A stretch of DNA of 64,000 nucleotides from Paraburkholderia fynbosensis (GCF_902859935.1 NZ_CADIKI010000017.1:1-64000), one strand, 5' to 3'. Shown: positions 8,594 to 17,805, numbered from the stretch's first letter. Translations and numbers: made by a program. The notes: a model not told the origin generated them from the letters alone.

Positions 8594-8703
8594 TCGATCG
8601 GGAATCATACCACGGTGTGGCGCTCTAAGCGGGACGTGCTCGCGCGGTTCGACGCGTCGGCAATCGACTGAAAAACGCACACGACATGACGCCAGGGAGG
8701 CCC

Positions 8704-9543
8704 ATGCAGCCGAGTTCGCTCGCAACACCATCCTTAACGGAGCAGGATCTGAACGCGCTGCGGCGCGCGAAACATCAACTCGAAAGCCCCGCGCTGGCGA
8801 TGAAGCTCGCGAGCGTCGTCGGCGCGCCGATCGAAAAGCTGTTGGCGCGGCTTCCGGCATTCGCCAACGCCAAGGTCACCGACGCGACCGAGCTGGCGCT
8901 GCGCAAGTGCCTGTCGATCGCGCTGCGCACGCTGAACCGGCGCGATGCCACGTCCCTGATTGCGCCGGACAAGCCGAGCAACCTGCTGCACAAGTTCGCA
9001 GTGGCTACGACCGGCGCGGCCGGCGGCGCATTCGGACTGTTCGCGCTGCCGGTCGAGTTGCCGGTTACCACCACGCTGATGTTCCGCTCGATCTGCGATA
9101 TCGCGCGCAGCGAGGGCGAGGATCTGTCGTCGATCGACACGCAACTGCAGTGTCTGACCGTGCTCGGCATGGGCGGCACGTCGAGCGAAGACGACGACGC
9201 CGAGTTCGGCTATTTCTTCATGCGCGGCGCGCTCGCGCAGGCGGTGTCGAAGGCGTCGTCGGAGATTGCGACCAAGGGCTTTACCTCGCATGGCTCGGCG
9301 GCGTTGCTGCGGTTGCTGCATGCGATCGCCGCGCGCTTCTCGGTGCAGGTGAGCGAACAGATCGCTGCCAAATCGATTCCGGCGATCGGCGCGGTGCTCG
9401 GCGCGATGGTCAATACCGTCTTTATCGACCATTTCCAGCAGGTCGCACATGGCCACTTCACCGTGCGTCGGCTGGAGCGGCAGTACGGTCAGGCAGCGAT
9501 CGAAGCCGTCTATCAGACTCTTGACATCGCGCTCGACGGTTGA
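8704..9543 (+). CDS. EcsC-family protein
   Basis: A 279-residue protein resembling the EcsC family (named after the third gene of the Bacillus ecs ABC-transporter locus), whose biochemical role is unknown. Visible features are an acidic/basic N-terminal helix region, then a glycine- and alanine-rich segment ATTGAAGGAFGLFALPVELPVT near residues 100-120 that can be membrane-associated. A second small-residue hydrophobic stretch, SIPAIGAVLGAMVNTVFIDHFQ, lies near the C-terminus and ends in the family-typical DHFQ-x-x-A-x-GHF-x-x-RRLE motif. The start at 8704 is preferred because AGGGAGG lies just upstream; an ATG at 8686 has no such site. Its 3' end overlaps the converging esterase gene by 31 bases. 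Confidence 0.85.
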   Translation: MQPSSLATPSLTEQDLNALRRAKHQLESPALAMKLASVVGAPIEKLLARLPAFANAKVTDATELALRKCLSIALRTLNRRDATSLIAPDKPSNLLHKFAVATTGAAGGAFGLFALPVELPVTTTLMFRSICDIARSEGEDLSSIDTQLQCLTVLGMGGTSSEDDDAEFGYFFMRGALAQAVSKASSEIATKGFTSHGSAALLRLLHAIAARFSVQVSEQIAAKSIPAIGAVLGAMVNTVFIDHFQQVAHGHFTVRRLERQYGQAAIEAVYQTLDIALDG

Positions 9544-10490
9544 GCGGCCGCTTGTGCCCCGTTCGCAGCGCGGCTCGTCGCGCGCCGCACGAAAGCAGCT
9601 GCATGATCGAGCGCGCGGTTCGCTTCCGGGATGAACGGTGCGAACAGCGGCCAGACGTGCGGCATCTTCTTCCATACTTCGAACTCGCAGTCGACGCCCG
9701 CCGCGCGCGCGTTGTCGGCGACGCGTTGCGAGTCGTCGAGCAACACTTCGGTACTGCCCGCCATGATGAAAAGCGGCGGCAAGCCGTGCAGATCGGCATA
9801 AACCGGCGACGCATACGGATCGGTGGCCGGCGTATCACCGAGATAGACCTTCGCGGCACGCGCGATCGCCGCGCCGCAAAACATCGGATCGACGCTGTCG
9901 TTACCGCGGATGCTGGCGCCGGCCGCCGCCAGATCGGTCCACGGTGAAAACAGCAGGCCGCCTGCGGGACGCGGATCACCGGCGTCGCGCAGCGCCACCA
10001 GCGTGGCGAGCGCAAGGCCGCCGCCGGCTGAATCGCCCGCGATCACGATCGACTCGGGCGCGATGCCCATGGCGAGCAACTGTCGATACGCCGCGCTCGC
10101 ATCGTCGAGCGCCGCCGGGTAGCGATGCTCGGGCGCAAGACGGTAGTCGAGGGAAAAGACCCGCGTATCGGCACGCGTCGCCAGTCCGAACACGAGCGAG
10201 CGATGCGTACGTGGCGAGCAGAAGTAGTAGCCGCCGCCGTGGCAGTACAGCACGGTCGGCGGCGCGTGGCCGGCCGGCGTCTGAGCGACGCGCTCCAGCC
10301 ACTCCCCGCGCAGCGGCGCATCGTGCGTGCGGTAGGTTTCGCGCAGACGCCAGTCGCGCGGCACGCGCGGCGACCAGACACGCTTCGCCGTCAGCGCACG
10401 CGCTTTCGCGACATCGACGCGAGGCGCGAGGGTTTGCGGACGAAACTGCCTGCGCAGATACCAGCACGCAAGTGCGCTTTGCCAACTCAT
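9513..10490 (-). CDS. Alpha/beta hydrolase, hormone-sensitive-lipase type esterase
   Basis: A 325-residue hydrolase of the HSL (family IV) group. The oxyanion-hole motif HGGG is at residues 84-87. The nucleophile elbow GDSAG is at 152-156 (S154), the acidic residue is D252 in TEVLLDD, and the histidine is H278 in MPHVW, so the Ser-Asp-His triad is complete and in the usual order. It should hydrolyse short-chain acyl esters. There is no clear signal peptide; the N-terminal ACWYLRRQF stretch is too short and basic to be certain. It converges on, and overlaps by 31 bases, the EcsC gene. No operon partner indicates a substrate. Confidence 0.9.
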   Translation of the reverse strand: MSWQSALACWYLRRQFRPQTLAPRVDVAKARALTAKRVWSPRVPRDWRLRETYRTHDAPLRGEWLERVAQTPAGHAPPTVLYCHGGGYYFCSPRTHRSLVFGLATRADTRVFSLDYRLAPEHRYPAALDDASAAYRQLLAMGIAPESIVIAGDSAGGGLALATLVALRDAGDPRPAGGLLFSPWTDLAAAGASIRGNDSVDPMFCGAAIARAAKVYLGDTPATDPYASPVYADLHGLPPLFIMAGSTEVLLDDSQRVADNARAAGVDCEFEVWKKMPHVWPLFAPFIPEANRALDHAAAFVRRATSRAANGAQAAAQPSSAMSRV

Positions 10491-10604
10491 CAGGACACGC
10501 TCCTTCGATAATGTCCCGTCATGGGACGTGCATTCGCGGCTGCGCCTGTGGACGGCGGCTTCTAAGCGGATAACGGCGGCTCTGCGCGCAGACCGGCGCG
10601 CCTT

Positions 10605-11039
10605 CTAGTTCGCCGGTAACACCTGGCCGCGAATCTCGCCCATCGGGTTCTGCGCGGTATGCACGTTGAAGTACCACTGTCCCGCCATCAGGTCGGTGAC
10701 CTGCTGCTCGGTGAGCGCCGCCGATCCTTTGATCGGGCTCGCGAGCGCGCTCTTGTCGATCGGTACCTGGACTTTCGCGTTCTGACCGACCGGCGCCGGT
10801 CCGTGGAAATGCGCGGCGGTGGGCGCGCCGCTCAAGCCTTCATAGGTGACGGTCCATTGCAGGGATTGCGTCTTCGTGTCGAAGGTGGCGTTCAGCATGC
10901 CGTGCCCGTGACTCACGCGAGGCGGCACTTCGCTCGACGGCTCGAGGTCCGCCTTCAGCGCCACCGTATCCGCGAACGCGGCTCCCGACGCCAACGCCCA
11001 CACCACTACCGCCAGATTCAATTTTCGCAGCGAAATCAT
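10605..11039 (-). CDS. Secreted CHRD-domain protein
   Basis: A 144-residue protein with an N-terminal signal peptide (KLNLAVVVWALASGAAFA, likely cleavage after residue 23) followed by one CHRD domain. This domain was first defined in chordin and also occurs in bacterial secreted proteins. Family-typical elements are SGAPTAAHFHGPA, LMAGQWYFNVHTAQNPMGEIRGQV and the EVPP motif near the mature N-terminus. The histidines in AAHFHG and NVHT suggest metal or ligand binding, which is an inference. It is periplasmic or secreted; function in bacteria is not established. It has its own promoter region, facing away from the 518-base gene-free stretch. Confidence 0.88.
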   Translation of the reverse strand: MISLRKLNLAVVVWALASGAAFADTVALKADLEPSSEVPPRVSHGHGMLNATFDTKTQSLQWTVTYEGLSGAPTAAHFHGPAPVGQNAKVQVPIDKSALASPIKGSAALTEQQVTDLMAGQWYFNVHTAQNPMGEIRGQVLPAN

Positions 11040-11557
11040 GGTCTTCTCCGGACTTTGATGCGCCGCCGCACCGACAGTTCGGCCACGTGCGGAGCCACCA
11101 CATACTAGTGCAAATCCCTCCGATATGTTGGCGTGGCAAGCGTGTTCGAATCGATGGCGACCTTGCCGTTATATCGCGGCGCGGATTGGATCTGTAGTTA
11201 TCCGAAACTGTTTGCCGTGTTGGTCATGCGTGTTCGGGTTCACGAGGTCGAGCAGGACGTGCACGCCATTGAGGCATTTCGAACTCCGGTTCGGAGCGAT
11301 TTGACAATCGATCCACTCGTCTTCACCGGTGCTTTACTCGAATTATCCGAACAATTATTTGCGAATTTTGTAATGAATCAATCGCGGCATCCCGGTTATG
11401 CTTCCGCCTGCGAGAAGTGACTCCTTCATCGAGGGAAGTCTCCAAACCTTTTAACGCGGCCTCGGCCGCGTTTTTTTTCGTCCGCTTTGCAGCTGGTTAT
11501 CGCGCGCTCGTCTGCATTTTTTTGCATTCGGCTGCACTCGCTTGCAGGTGTTGTCGC
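11040..11557. other. Gene-free stretch with possible small RNA
   Basis: These 518 bases contain no reading frame with convincing codon use. The base composition is more AT-rich than the flanks, especially 11280-11400. A plus-strand intrinsic terminator at 11453-11478 is preceded by a second hairpin, with GACT at 11419-11422 pairing to AGTC near 11437-11440 and CCTTC pairing to GAGGG inside it. No annotated plus-strand gene lies upstream, so the terminator must serve an unannotated transcript, probably a small RNA. Its 5' end is not evident; a TTGACA occurs at 11301 but lacks a well-spaced -10. Confidence 0.45.
11453..11478 (+). terminator. Strong intrinsic terminator (orphan)
   Basis: The arms AACGCGGCC (11453-11461) and GGCCGCGTT (11464-11472) pair perfectly and run into eight T residues on the plus strand. 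On the minus strand the hairpin is not followed by a T-run, so it does not serve the minus-strand kinase gene. Confidence 0.85.
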
Positions 11558-14500
11558 CTACGCGAGCAAAGCCGCCTGCTGCTCGATGCCGTCCAGCATC
11601 GCATTGCACTTCTTGATCAGTGCCCGCCCTTCGCGGCGCAAACGTTCCGGTGACTTCAGGGCGATGTCGCGGCGATAGTCGTCGAGCGCGTTGAGCAACG
11701 GCGGATATTGCAGGACGCCCGCCGCCCCTTCCACCCGGTGCAGCCACTCGCGCACATCCGCAATCTCCATGCGTTCGAGCAGCGGCGACAACGACTGCAT
11801 GTCTTCACGCACCGCTGAAACGAACGCGTCGAGCAATGCCTTGACGGTCGATGCGCTGCCCCACAGCTGCGTCATGTGCGTGAGATCAACGGGAACGAAC
11901 GGCTCCTCGCCACCCTGAACGAGCGGCCCGGCAATCTCCGGCTCGCTCTGCGTTTCCGCGGGCGCGGTCTGCCACGCGCTGTCGGTGCCGAACCAGCGGC
12001 TCAGATAGTCGCGCAACGTGGCGAGCCGGGTCGGCTTCACGAGGCTGTCGTCCATGCCGGCATCGCGGCATAGATTCAGATCGTCGGGCGCGGTATTCGC
12101 CGTGATGCCGAGGATCGGCAGACGCTGCGTGCCGCCCCGCTCCTTCTCCCGGATGTGCCGCGTGAGTTCGTAGCCGGACAGATTCGGCATATGGCAATCC
12201 GTGATCAGACAGCCATAGTTCGTGCGCTCCAGCGCGGCAAGCGCCTCCACGCCGTCGTTCGCCACGTCGCACGCGAAACCGAGCAAAGCCAGTTGATGGC
12301 GAATCAGCTCCTGATTGACCGGATGATCTTCCGCGACAAGGATCAATCGGCCGCTCGCGATCGCGCGCTCACGGTCCGGCGGCGTCGTGACGCCTTGGGG
12401 TGTGCGCGAGAGGCCCGCCGCGGGCCGCGCCACCGAAGGCAGCCCCGTCATCGCGGCGGCGCACGCGGCGCCAAGACCGCGCCACGAAATGGGGTTGACG
12501 CTCACGCGCACGGTATCGTCGAGAATGCGATACCCCGTCGGCTTCGGCTTCTCTGTGAGGATGATGACCCGTGTGTCCGGGCCGATGCATGCGGGCAACT
12601 GCACCTCCTCGCTCACGAACAGCAAATCCACGTTGGCCAGCGTGCCGCGATCACGCAACGCACTGGCGTGCGGCGCGACGCTGCGCAACTTGAGCCCGAG
12701 CGCCTTGCCGAAGTGCATCAGCGCACGGCCGACCCGCCTGTCGCCGGTAGCGACAATTCCGCGTTTGCCCCGCAAGCGGCTCACGGAATAGTGCTGCGCC
12801 ACGACTGGCATCGTGACCCGCACGGTCATGCAGGTGCCGTGACCCGGCGCGCTCCGCAACGCGAGCGTGCCGCCCATCAGGTCGATCAGCTTGCGGCAGA
12901 TCGTGAGCCCGAGCCCGGTGCCGCCGAAGCGCCGCGTGGTGGACGACTCCGCCTGCACGAACGGCTCGAACAGACTGGCCTGCACGTCCGGCGCGATGCC
13001 GATGCCGGTGTCCTCGACGCTCATTTCGAGCGTCTGCGCGGCGCCATTCTGTTCGACGACCGACACGTCAACGTCGACCTCGCCCTGCGGCGTGAACTTG
13101 ATCGCATTGCCGAGCAGGTTGAACAGAATCTGCCGCAAGCGCACGCTGTCGCCACGCATGACGGCGGCGACGCCCGACGCGATGTTCACGCGCACTTTCA
13201 GCCCCTTCTCGTGCGCGCGGCCCGCGAGCAGTCCGACGGCGTTATCGACCAGCTCACGCAGGTCGATCGGTTCAGCTTCGAGCGTCAGCCGCCCCGCCTC
13301 GATTTTCGAATAGTCGAGCAGATCGTCGAGAATCTGCAGCAGCGCGCCCGCCGACTCGTGGATCATGCTCAGCATCTCGCCTTGATCCGTATTGAGCGGC
13401 GTGCGCTCCAGCACTTCGACCAACCCGAGCACGCCGTTCATCGGCGTGCGGATTTCGTGGCTCATCATCGCGAAGAAATCGTCTTTCGCGCGCGAAGCCG
13501 CCTCGGCCATGTCGCGTGCGCGAGCGAGTTCCTCGGAGCGGGCACGCTCCACACTCGCGTCCACCCAGAAGCCGCTCCAGACGACGCTGCCGTCCGCCTC
13601 GCGGCGCGGCACCAGCTCCGCGCGCACCCATTTGGGCTGCTGTCCGCTGCGCAGGCGAAACTCCATGTGCACCGGCGTTTCGCTGCGCGCAGAGCGCTCC
13701 AGTTCGGCCTGCACGAACTCCCGGTCTTCCTCCGCTATGCGATGGAAGTCCACCTGGGCGCGATGACTCAGCGACACGCCGTTGTCGCCGAGCAGGTGCC
13801 GCGTGTCGCCGCCGATATACGGAAACGAGTACGCGCCGCTCGCGGTGCGGCGCAACTGAAACACCACGGCCGGCAATGAACGCGTCACATCGAAGAGGCG
13901 CCGCTCGGTATCGCGCGCGAGCATTTCGGCACGCCGGATAGTGGTGATGTCGACCATCGCGCCGACGAGGCAAACGGGTTGTCCGTCACTGCCGCGGCAC
14001 ACGCTGTTCCAGAACAGCCCGTGCCGCACATCGCCCGTGCTGCTGCAGAACTGCAACTCCACTTCGGCGATGCCGCCGCTCTTCAGCACCTCGCGCGTCA
14101 TGCCGTCGAGAATGCGGCTGTTCGCTTCGCCCCATGTCTGCACTTCGATCGTCGTGCGTCCGAGCACTGCCTCGCGGCTGATACCGCACGCATTCTCATA
14201 AGCGCGGTTGACCGCGATATAGCGTCCATCCAGATCTTTGGCGACCAGCGCATAGGGCACCGTCTGCATCATGGATTCCTGGAAATTCAGTTGCAGCGCG
14301 AGCGCACGCTCGGTCTTCTTGCGCAGCCTGACTTCCCGTTGCAGCAGCAGATAGGCGCGCAACGTGACCACCAGTACGACGCCGACGCCGATCAGCACTG
14401 GCAGCAGGCGCACCGCGGTCACGCTCCATATGCCGCTGTGCGGAACCGCGTCGACCACCCAGCGTTGCCGGATGCGCTGCGTTTCCGCCGCCGGCATTGC

Positions 14501-15976
14501 CAGCAGTGCTCGGTCGAACAACCCGGCGAGCGGCTTCAGGTCCGAGCGTACCGCGATGTCGAGCGAGTCGGATTCGCCGAGCGCGCCGAGAATCTTGAGA
14601 ACGCCGGCATAGCGGCGCTTCAAACGGATATCGACAGCGGCCATGTTGCCGACCGTCACGTCCGCTTCGCCGGCGGCCACCATTCGCAGCGCGTCGTCCG
14701 TACTGGGCGCGACGACGATATGATCGGGCGCAACGGCCTCGAACGCGTGCGGGACCGAGCCGGCAATCCGAGCCGGGATGACGATGCGACGCGACGTGAC
14801 ATCGTCGAACGCGCGCGCCGGTTCGCCAACGCGGCCGACGACCACCATCGGGTAGCTCGCGTAGGCGCGAGTATGGGCGGCGTTATTCAGTTTCGGACCG
14901 TTGCTGGACGCCATCGGCAGAATGGCCAGTTCGCCGCGCTGGAACGCTTCGACGTTCGCGGACCAGTCGGACAGTCGGGCCCGGTTGAAGACGACGCCGA
15001 GAGTCCGGCTCAGGTATGCCAGATAGTCGGCGGTCATGCCGGCGGGACGGCCCGATTCGTCGATGAAACTGAACGGCGGGCAGTGGCTGTCAAAGCCGAT
15101 CTGCAACGGCGGCAAGGAGCGAAGCCACGCTTTCTCTTCCGATGTCAGCACGAACTGACGCGCCGCGGCGGCCGGCTGTGCGTTGACGCTGTCGGACAGC
15201 CAGCGCACGCGAATCGCCGTAGCGTCTGCCGGGCTCATCGACGCGAGTGCGCGATCGAGCTGGTCGCGCAGCGCGACCTGATTGGGGGGCACGCCAAAGC
15301 GCAGGTTGGAAATTCTCCCGCTCTCGTCGAACGCAACGTGCAGATCGCGGAAAGGCTCCGTCGCCAACTCGTACTGGACGACCGTGGTCAGGCCGAAATA
15401 GGCATCGGCCTCACCGCGGGCCACCGCAGAGAGCGCGGCGCGCGTGGTGGCGAACGCGTTGACTTCGGCGCGTGGAAAACTCTCGCGGATTGGACGCTCG
15501 AGCGCGAAACCCCGCTCTATCGCGATGCGCGCGCTGGCCAGTTCGCCACGGCTCGCGTACCGTTCGCCGCCGCGCCGCACCACTGCCGAGACCGACGAGC
15601 GGAAATACGGCGCCGTGAAACTGAGGCACCGTTCGCGCTCGGGCACGCGAGCGACGCTCATCATCAGATCGATATCGCCCGCGCAAGCCGCGGCCAGCAA
15701 CTGCGGCATGTCGGGAAACGCTTTGGCTTCGATAATGACGTTCGGCCCCACCAGCGCGCGCAGATAGTCGCCGCTGATGCCGGTGAGGCGGCCGTCCTGC
15801 AGCATGTCGAACGGCGGCCAGCCACCCGCGAGCACGCCGACGGTCAGCCTGGCAGGGAACGCGCGCGCGGCCGGATAGCGCGCGTTGCTGCCGAACGGCT
15901 CGGCGACGGACGTCACGGCCACCGACAGGCAGACGGCGAGCAGCCACAGCGGCAGGTGCCGGAACGCTCGCTTCAT
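11558..15976 (-). CDS. BvgS/EvgS-like unorthodox hybrid sensor histidine kinase
   Basis: A 1472-residue inner-membrane phosphorelay kinase. Order of domains: signal peptide (1-26), two periplasmic bacterial extracellular solute-binding (Venus flytrap) domains (about 42-260 and 285-508), TM helix (about 522-545), two PAS-like domains (about 565-680 and 695-810), HisKA with H840 in FFAMMSHEIRTPMNGV, and HATPase (N-box at 948-959, GTGLGL at 1019-1024). A receiver-like segment (about 1070-1180) follows, then a true receiver with D1260 in LITDCHMPNLSG and K1314, and an HPt domain with H1413 in WLHRVEGAAG. Start 15976 is chosen for the signal peptide; an ATG at 16021 is possible. The gene lies 55 bases downstream of the aquaporin gene. 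Its output is probably one or more of the three RcsB-like regulators upstream. Confidence 0.92.
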   Translation of the reverse strand: MKRAFRHLPLWLLAVCLSVAVTSVAEPFGSNARYPAARAFPARLTVGVLAGGWPPFDMLQDGRLTGISGDYLRALVGPNVIIEAKAFPDMPQLLAAACAGDIDLMMSVARVPERERCLSFTAPYFRSSVSAVVRRGGERYASRGELASARIAIERGFALERPIRESFPRAEVNAFATTRAALSAVARGEADAYFGLTTVVQYELATEPFRDLHVAFDESGRISNLRFGVPPNQVALRDQLDRALASMSPADATAIRVRWLSDSVNAQPAAAARQFVLTSEEKAWLRSLPPLQIGFDSHCPPFSFIDESGRPAGMTADYLAYLSRTLGVVFNRARLSDWSANVEAFQRGELAILPMASSNGPKLNNAAHTRAYASYPMVVVGRVGEPARAFDDVTSRRIVIPARIAGSVPHAFEAVAPDHIVVAPSTDDALRMVAAGEADVTVGNMAAVDIRLKRRYAGVLKILGALGESDSLDIAVRSDLKPLAGLFDRALLAMPAAETQRIRQRWVVDAVPHSGIWSVTAVRLLPVLIGVGVVLVVTLRAYLLLQREVRLRKKTERALALQLNFQESMMQTVPYALVAKDLDGRYIAVNRAYENACGISREAVLGRTTIEVQTWGEANSRILDGMTREVLKSGGIAEVELQFCSSTGDVRHGLFWNSVCRGSDGQPVCLVGAMVDITTIRRAEMLARDTERRLFDVTRSLPAVVFQLRRTASGAYSFPYIGGDTRHLLGDNGVSLSHRAQVDFHRIAEEDREFVQAELERSARSETPVHMEFRLRSGQQPKWVRAELVPRREADGSVVWSGFWVDASVERARSEELARARDMAEAASRAKDDFFAMMSHEIRTPMNGVLGLVEVLERTPLNTDQGEMLSMIHESAGALLQILDDLLDYSKIEAGRLTLEAEPIDLRELVDNAVGLLAGRAHEKGLKVRVNIASGVAAVMRGDSVRLRQILFNLLGNAIKFTPQGEVDVDVSVVEQNGAAQTLEMSVEDTGIGIAPDVQASLFEPFVQAESSTTRRFGGTGLGLTICRKLIDLMGGTLALRSAPGHGTCMTVRVTMPVVAQHYSVSRLRGKRGIVATGDRRVGRALMHFGKALGLKLRSVAPHASALRDRGTLANVDLLFVSEEVQLPACIGPDTRVIILTEKPKPTGYRILDDTVRVSVNPISWRGLGAACAAAMTGLPSVARPAAGLSRTPQGVTTPPDRERAIASGRLILVAEDHPVNQELIRHQLALLGFACDVANDGVEALAALERTNYGCLITDCHMPNLSGYELTRHIREKERGGTQRLPILGITANTAPDDLNLCRDAGMDDSLVKPTRLATLRDYLSRWFGTDSAWQTAPAETQSEPEIAGPLVQGGEEPFVPVDLTHMTQLWGSASTVKALLDAFVSAVREDMQSLSPLLERMEIADVREWLHRVEGAAGVLQYPPLLNALDDYRRDIALKSPERLRREGRALIKKCNAMLDGIEQQAALLA

Positions 15977-16031
15977 TGCAATGCGCTCGACGAGACCCGC
16001 GATGAACGGACCACGCGGCACCAGGCTAACC

Positions 16032-16778
16032 TCACGCTGCGTCGCCAGGACCGTCGGCTAGCGTCGCCGCGGAGGGATCGGTGTCGCCATTCAGGAACGA
16101 AAACAGCACGCCGGCAACGACGCCGCCCGACAGCGGCGCGGCCCAGAACACCCAGAGTTGGTCCAGCGCCCAGTTGCCGACGAACAGCGCCTGAGCCGTG
16201 GAACGGGCGGGATTGACCGAGCCGTTGGTCACCGGGATCGACACCAGATAAACAAGCGTCAGACACGCGCCGACAATCAGCGGAGCAATCGGCGCGAGGT
16301 TCTTTCGGTCGACGATCAGCAGGCACACCATGACGAACGCGAACGACAGCACGAATTCGATGGCCAGCGCCGAGTGCAGTTGATAGTCGGCGGGAGAATG
16401 GGCGCCGAAGCCATTCGCGGCGAATTCGCTTGCGCCCGGATCGAAGCCGGGGCGGCCGCTCGCCACGTACACGAGGAGCGCCGCCGCGGAGATTGCGCCA
16501 ACAACCTGCGCGGCAATGTAGGGCAACAGATCACGCACCGGAAAACGCTGGGCGACCGTGAAGCCTACAGTGACGGCGGGATTGAAATGCGCCCCTGAAA
16601 TGCCACCGAACGCATAGCCGGCCGTGGCGAATGCAAGGCCGAACGCCAGCGACACGTCCAGGCTGCCATAGCCCTGCAGGATCACGCTGGTATCCAGCAC
16701 GGTGCTGCCGCATCCAACGAACACCAGCCACGCCGTTCCCACTCCCTCCACCCACAACCGCTTACCCAGCGTGACCAT
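16032..16778 (-). CDS. MIP-family channel (AqpZ-like aquaporin) with altered selectivity filter
   Basis: A 248-residue inner-membrane channel with six hydrophobic helices and two NPA half-helices: HFNPAVT (N66-P67-A68) and SVNPARS (N189-P190-A191, R192). Overall it aligns by eye with E. coli AqpZ, for example IPVTN-x-SVNPARST and LDQLWVFW. In the aromatic/arginine filter F46 and R192 are kept. The position of AqpZ H174 is Y177 and that of T183 is G186, so strict water selectivity is doubtful. Start 16778 was chosen because GGGAGGGG lies just upstream. The hybrid kinase gene follows 55 bases downstream on the same strand, suggesting one transcript. Confidence 0.92.
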   Translation of the reverse strand: MVTLGKRLWVEGVGTAWLVFVGCGSTVLDTSVILQGYGSLDVSLAFGLAFATAGYAFGGISGAHFNPAVTVGFTVAQRFPVRDLLPYIAAQVVGAISAAALLVYVASGRPGFDPGASEFAANGFGAHSPADYQLHSALAIEFVLSFAFVMVCLLIVDRKNLAPIAPLIVGACLTLVYLVSIPVTNGSVNPARSTAQALFVGNWALDQLWVFWAAPLSGGVVAGVLFSFLNGDTDPSAATLADGPGDAA

Positions 16779-17020
16779 CCGCCCCTCCCATTTTTTCTCT
16801 GTACGAGGCAGACGCACCGCATGATTGCACCGGACCTCTGCTCTGAACTGTCTAAGGCCCGTTACTTCCTGGACAACGAAATACGAGTCGCCGTCAGGTA
16901 GGCAAGCAATAACGCCTCAGTCAATTCAGAATTATTGAATTCGGGGGTTGTTATACGAATCAGAAAATTCTTAAATCTACTGCCCTTTAATCATCAATGT
17001 TATTCAAAAGTCAAGCAATG

Positions 17021-17665
17021 TCAGATCACGCCGATTTGCCTTGCGTATTCGACTAAATCGTCTTCCGTTTCCAATCCGAGCTTGCGCATCGCGCTGCGTT
17101 TTTGCGTGCTGATGGTCTTGCCGCTGCGCTGCAGGCGTTCGGCGATTTCATGAACCGCGAGGCCCTGCGCATAGAGCTGGAAGACTTCCCATTCCCGCGC
17201 GCTCAGCGCATTGGCGTAAAGGTGCGGCGCCCGCTGTGCGACGTTCAGTGCGACACGCACCTGCTCCGACAAATGAACGCGGCCGGAAACCACGACAGCG
17301 ATGGCATCGACCAGCGTTTGAGCCGCGTCGCGCTTGTCGATTATTCCGCTCACGCCGATGCTTTGCAGTCCGGACAACAGGTGACCATTGCCGACCATGG
17401 TCAGCGCGACGACATGCGGATGCGGCCGGCGCCGCAGCAGCCGGCGCAGAAACGGCACCGCGTTGCTGCTTCCGTCGATCCCCGGCATGGCGATGTCCGA
17501 GACGACGACGTCGCACGCGCAGGCATCGAGCAGGACAGCCAGGCCATGGGTGTCGGCCGCCTCGCCGACCACTTCGATATTGGGCCTCGCCTGCAGCAGA
17601 TATTTGACGCCGACGCGAATGCATTCATGATCGTCGGCCACGATGACGCGGATCTTGTGTGTCAT
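17021..17665 (-). CDS. RcsB-like response regulator (receiver + LuxR-type HTH), first of three
   Basis: A 214-residue NarL/FixJ-class regulator. The receiver has the acidic pair D11-D12, phospho-acceptor D57 in VVSDIAMPGIDG, T89 and K111, all intact. The C-terminal HTH reads LSAREWEVFQLYAQGLAVHEIAERL and then GKTISTQKRSAMRKLGL. The latter closely resembles E. coli RcsB (KTISSQKKSAMMKLGV) rather than BvgA. The start at 17665 fits the receiver N-terminus; the frame stays open upstream but without homology. It is separated by 140 bases from the preceding regulator gene and by 242 AT-rich bases from the aquaporin gene. It is a probable phosphorelay partner of the hybrid kinase, by inference from proximity. 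Confidence 0.9.
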   Translation of the reverse strand: MTHKIRVIVADDHECIRVGVKYLLQARPNIEVVGEAADTHGLAVLLDACACDVVVSDIAMPGIDGSSNAVPFLRRLLRRRPHPHVVALTMVGNGHLLSGLQSIGVSGIIDKRDAAQTLVDAIAVVVSGRVHLSEQVRVALNVAQRAPHLYANALSAREWEVFQLYAQGLAVHEIAERLQRSGKTISTQKRSAMRKLGLETEDDLVEYARQIGVI

Positions 17666-17805
17666 TTTGTTGTTGTCTTTGTCGACTGACACTGCCCGCA
17701 CGCGCTGTGCTTCCCCGGGCTGTGTCAACACTTGTGCTGTTCGCCATGCGACGGCATGGCGCGTCACTGGATTGCCAGTGGCTTTAGTCGCATCTTCATG
17801 ACCTT

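Noticed and set aside
11300..11340. Sigma-70 promoter using TTGACA at 11301
   Set aside because: No acceptable -10 hexamer lies 16-18 bases downstream; the nearest AT-rich hexamers are too far away.
11133..11420. A 95-codon plus-strand frame ahead of the orphan terminator
   Set aside because: The start would be GTG with no ribosome-binding site. Codon use is mixed and AT-leaning, and the product resembles nothing I know. A small RNA explains the terminator equally well.
13979..16216. A 745-codon open frame on the plus strand opposite the hybrid kinase gene
   Set aside because: Its sequence is Arg/His/Ala-rich low-complexity of the kind produced by the antisense of a GC-rich gene. The opposite strand encodes a complete, motif-rich kinase.
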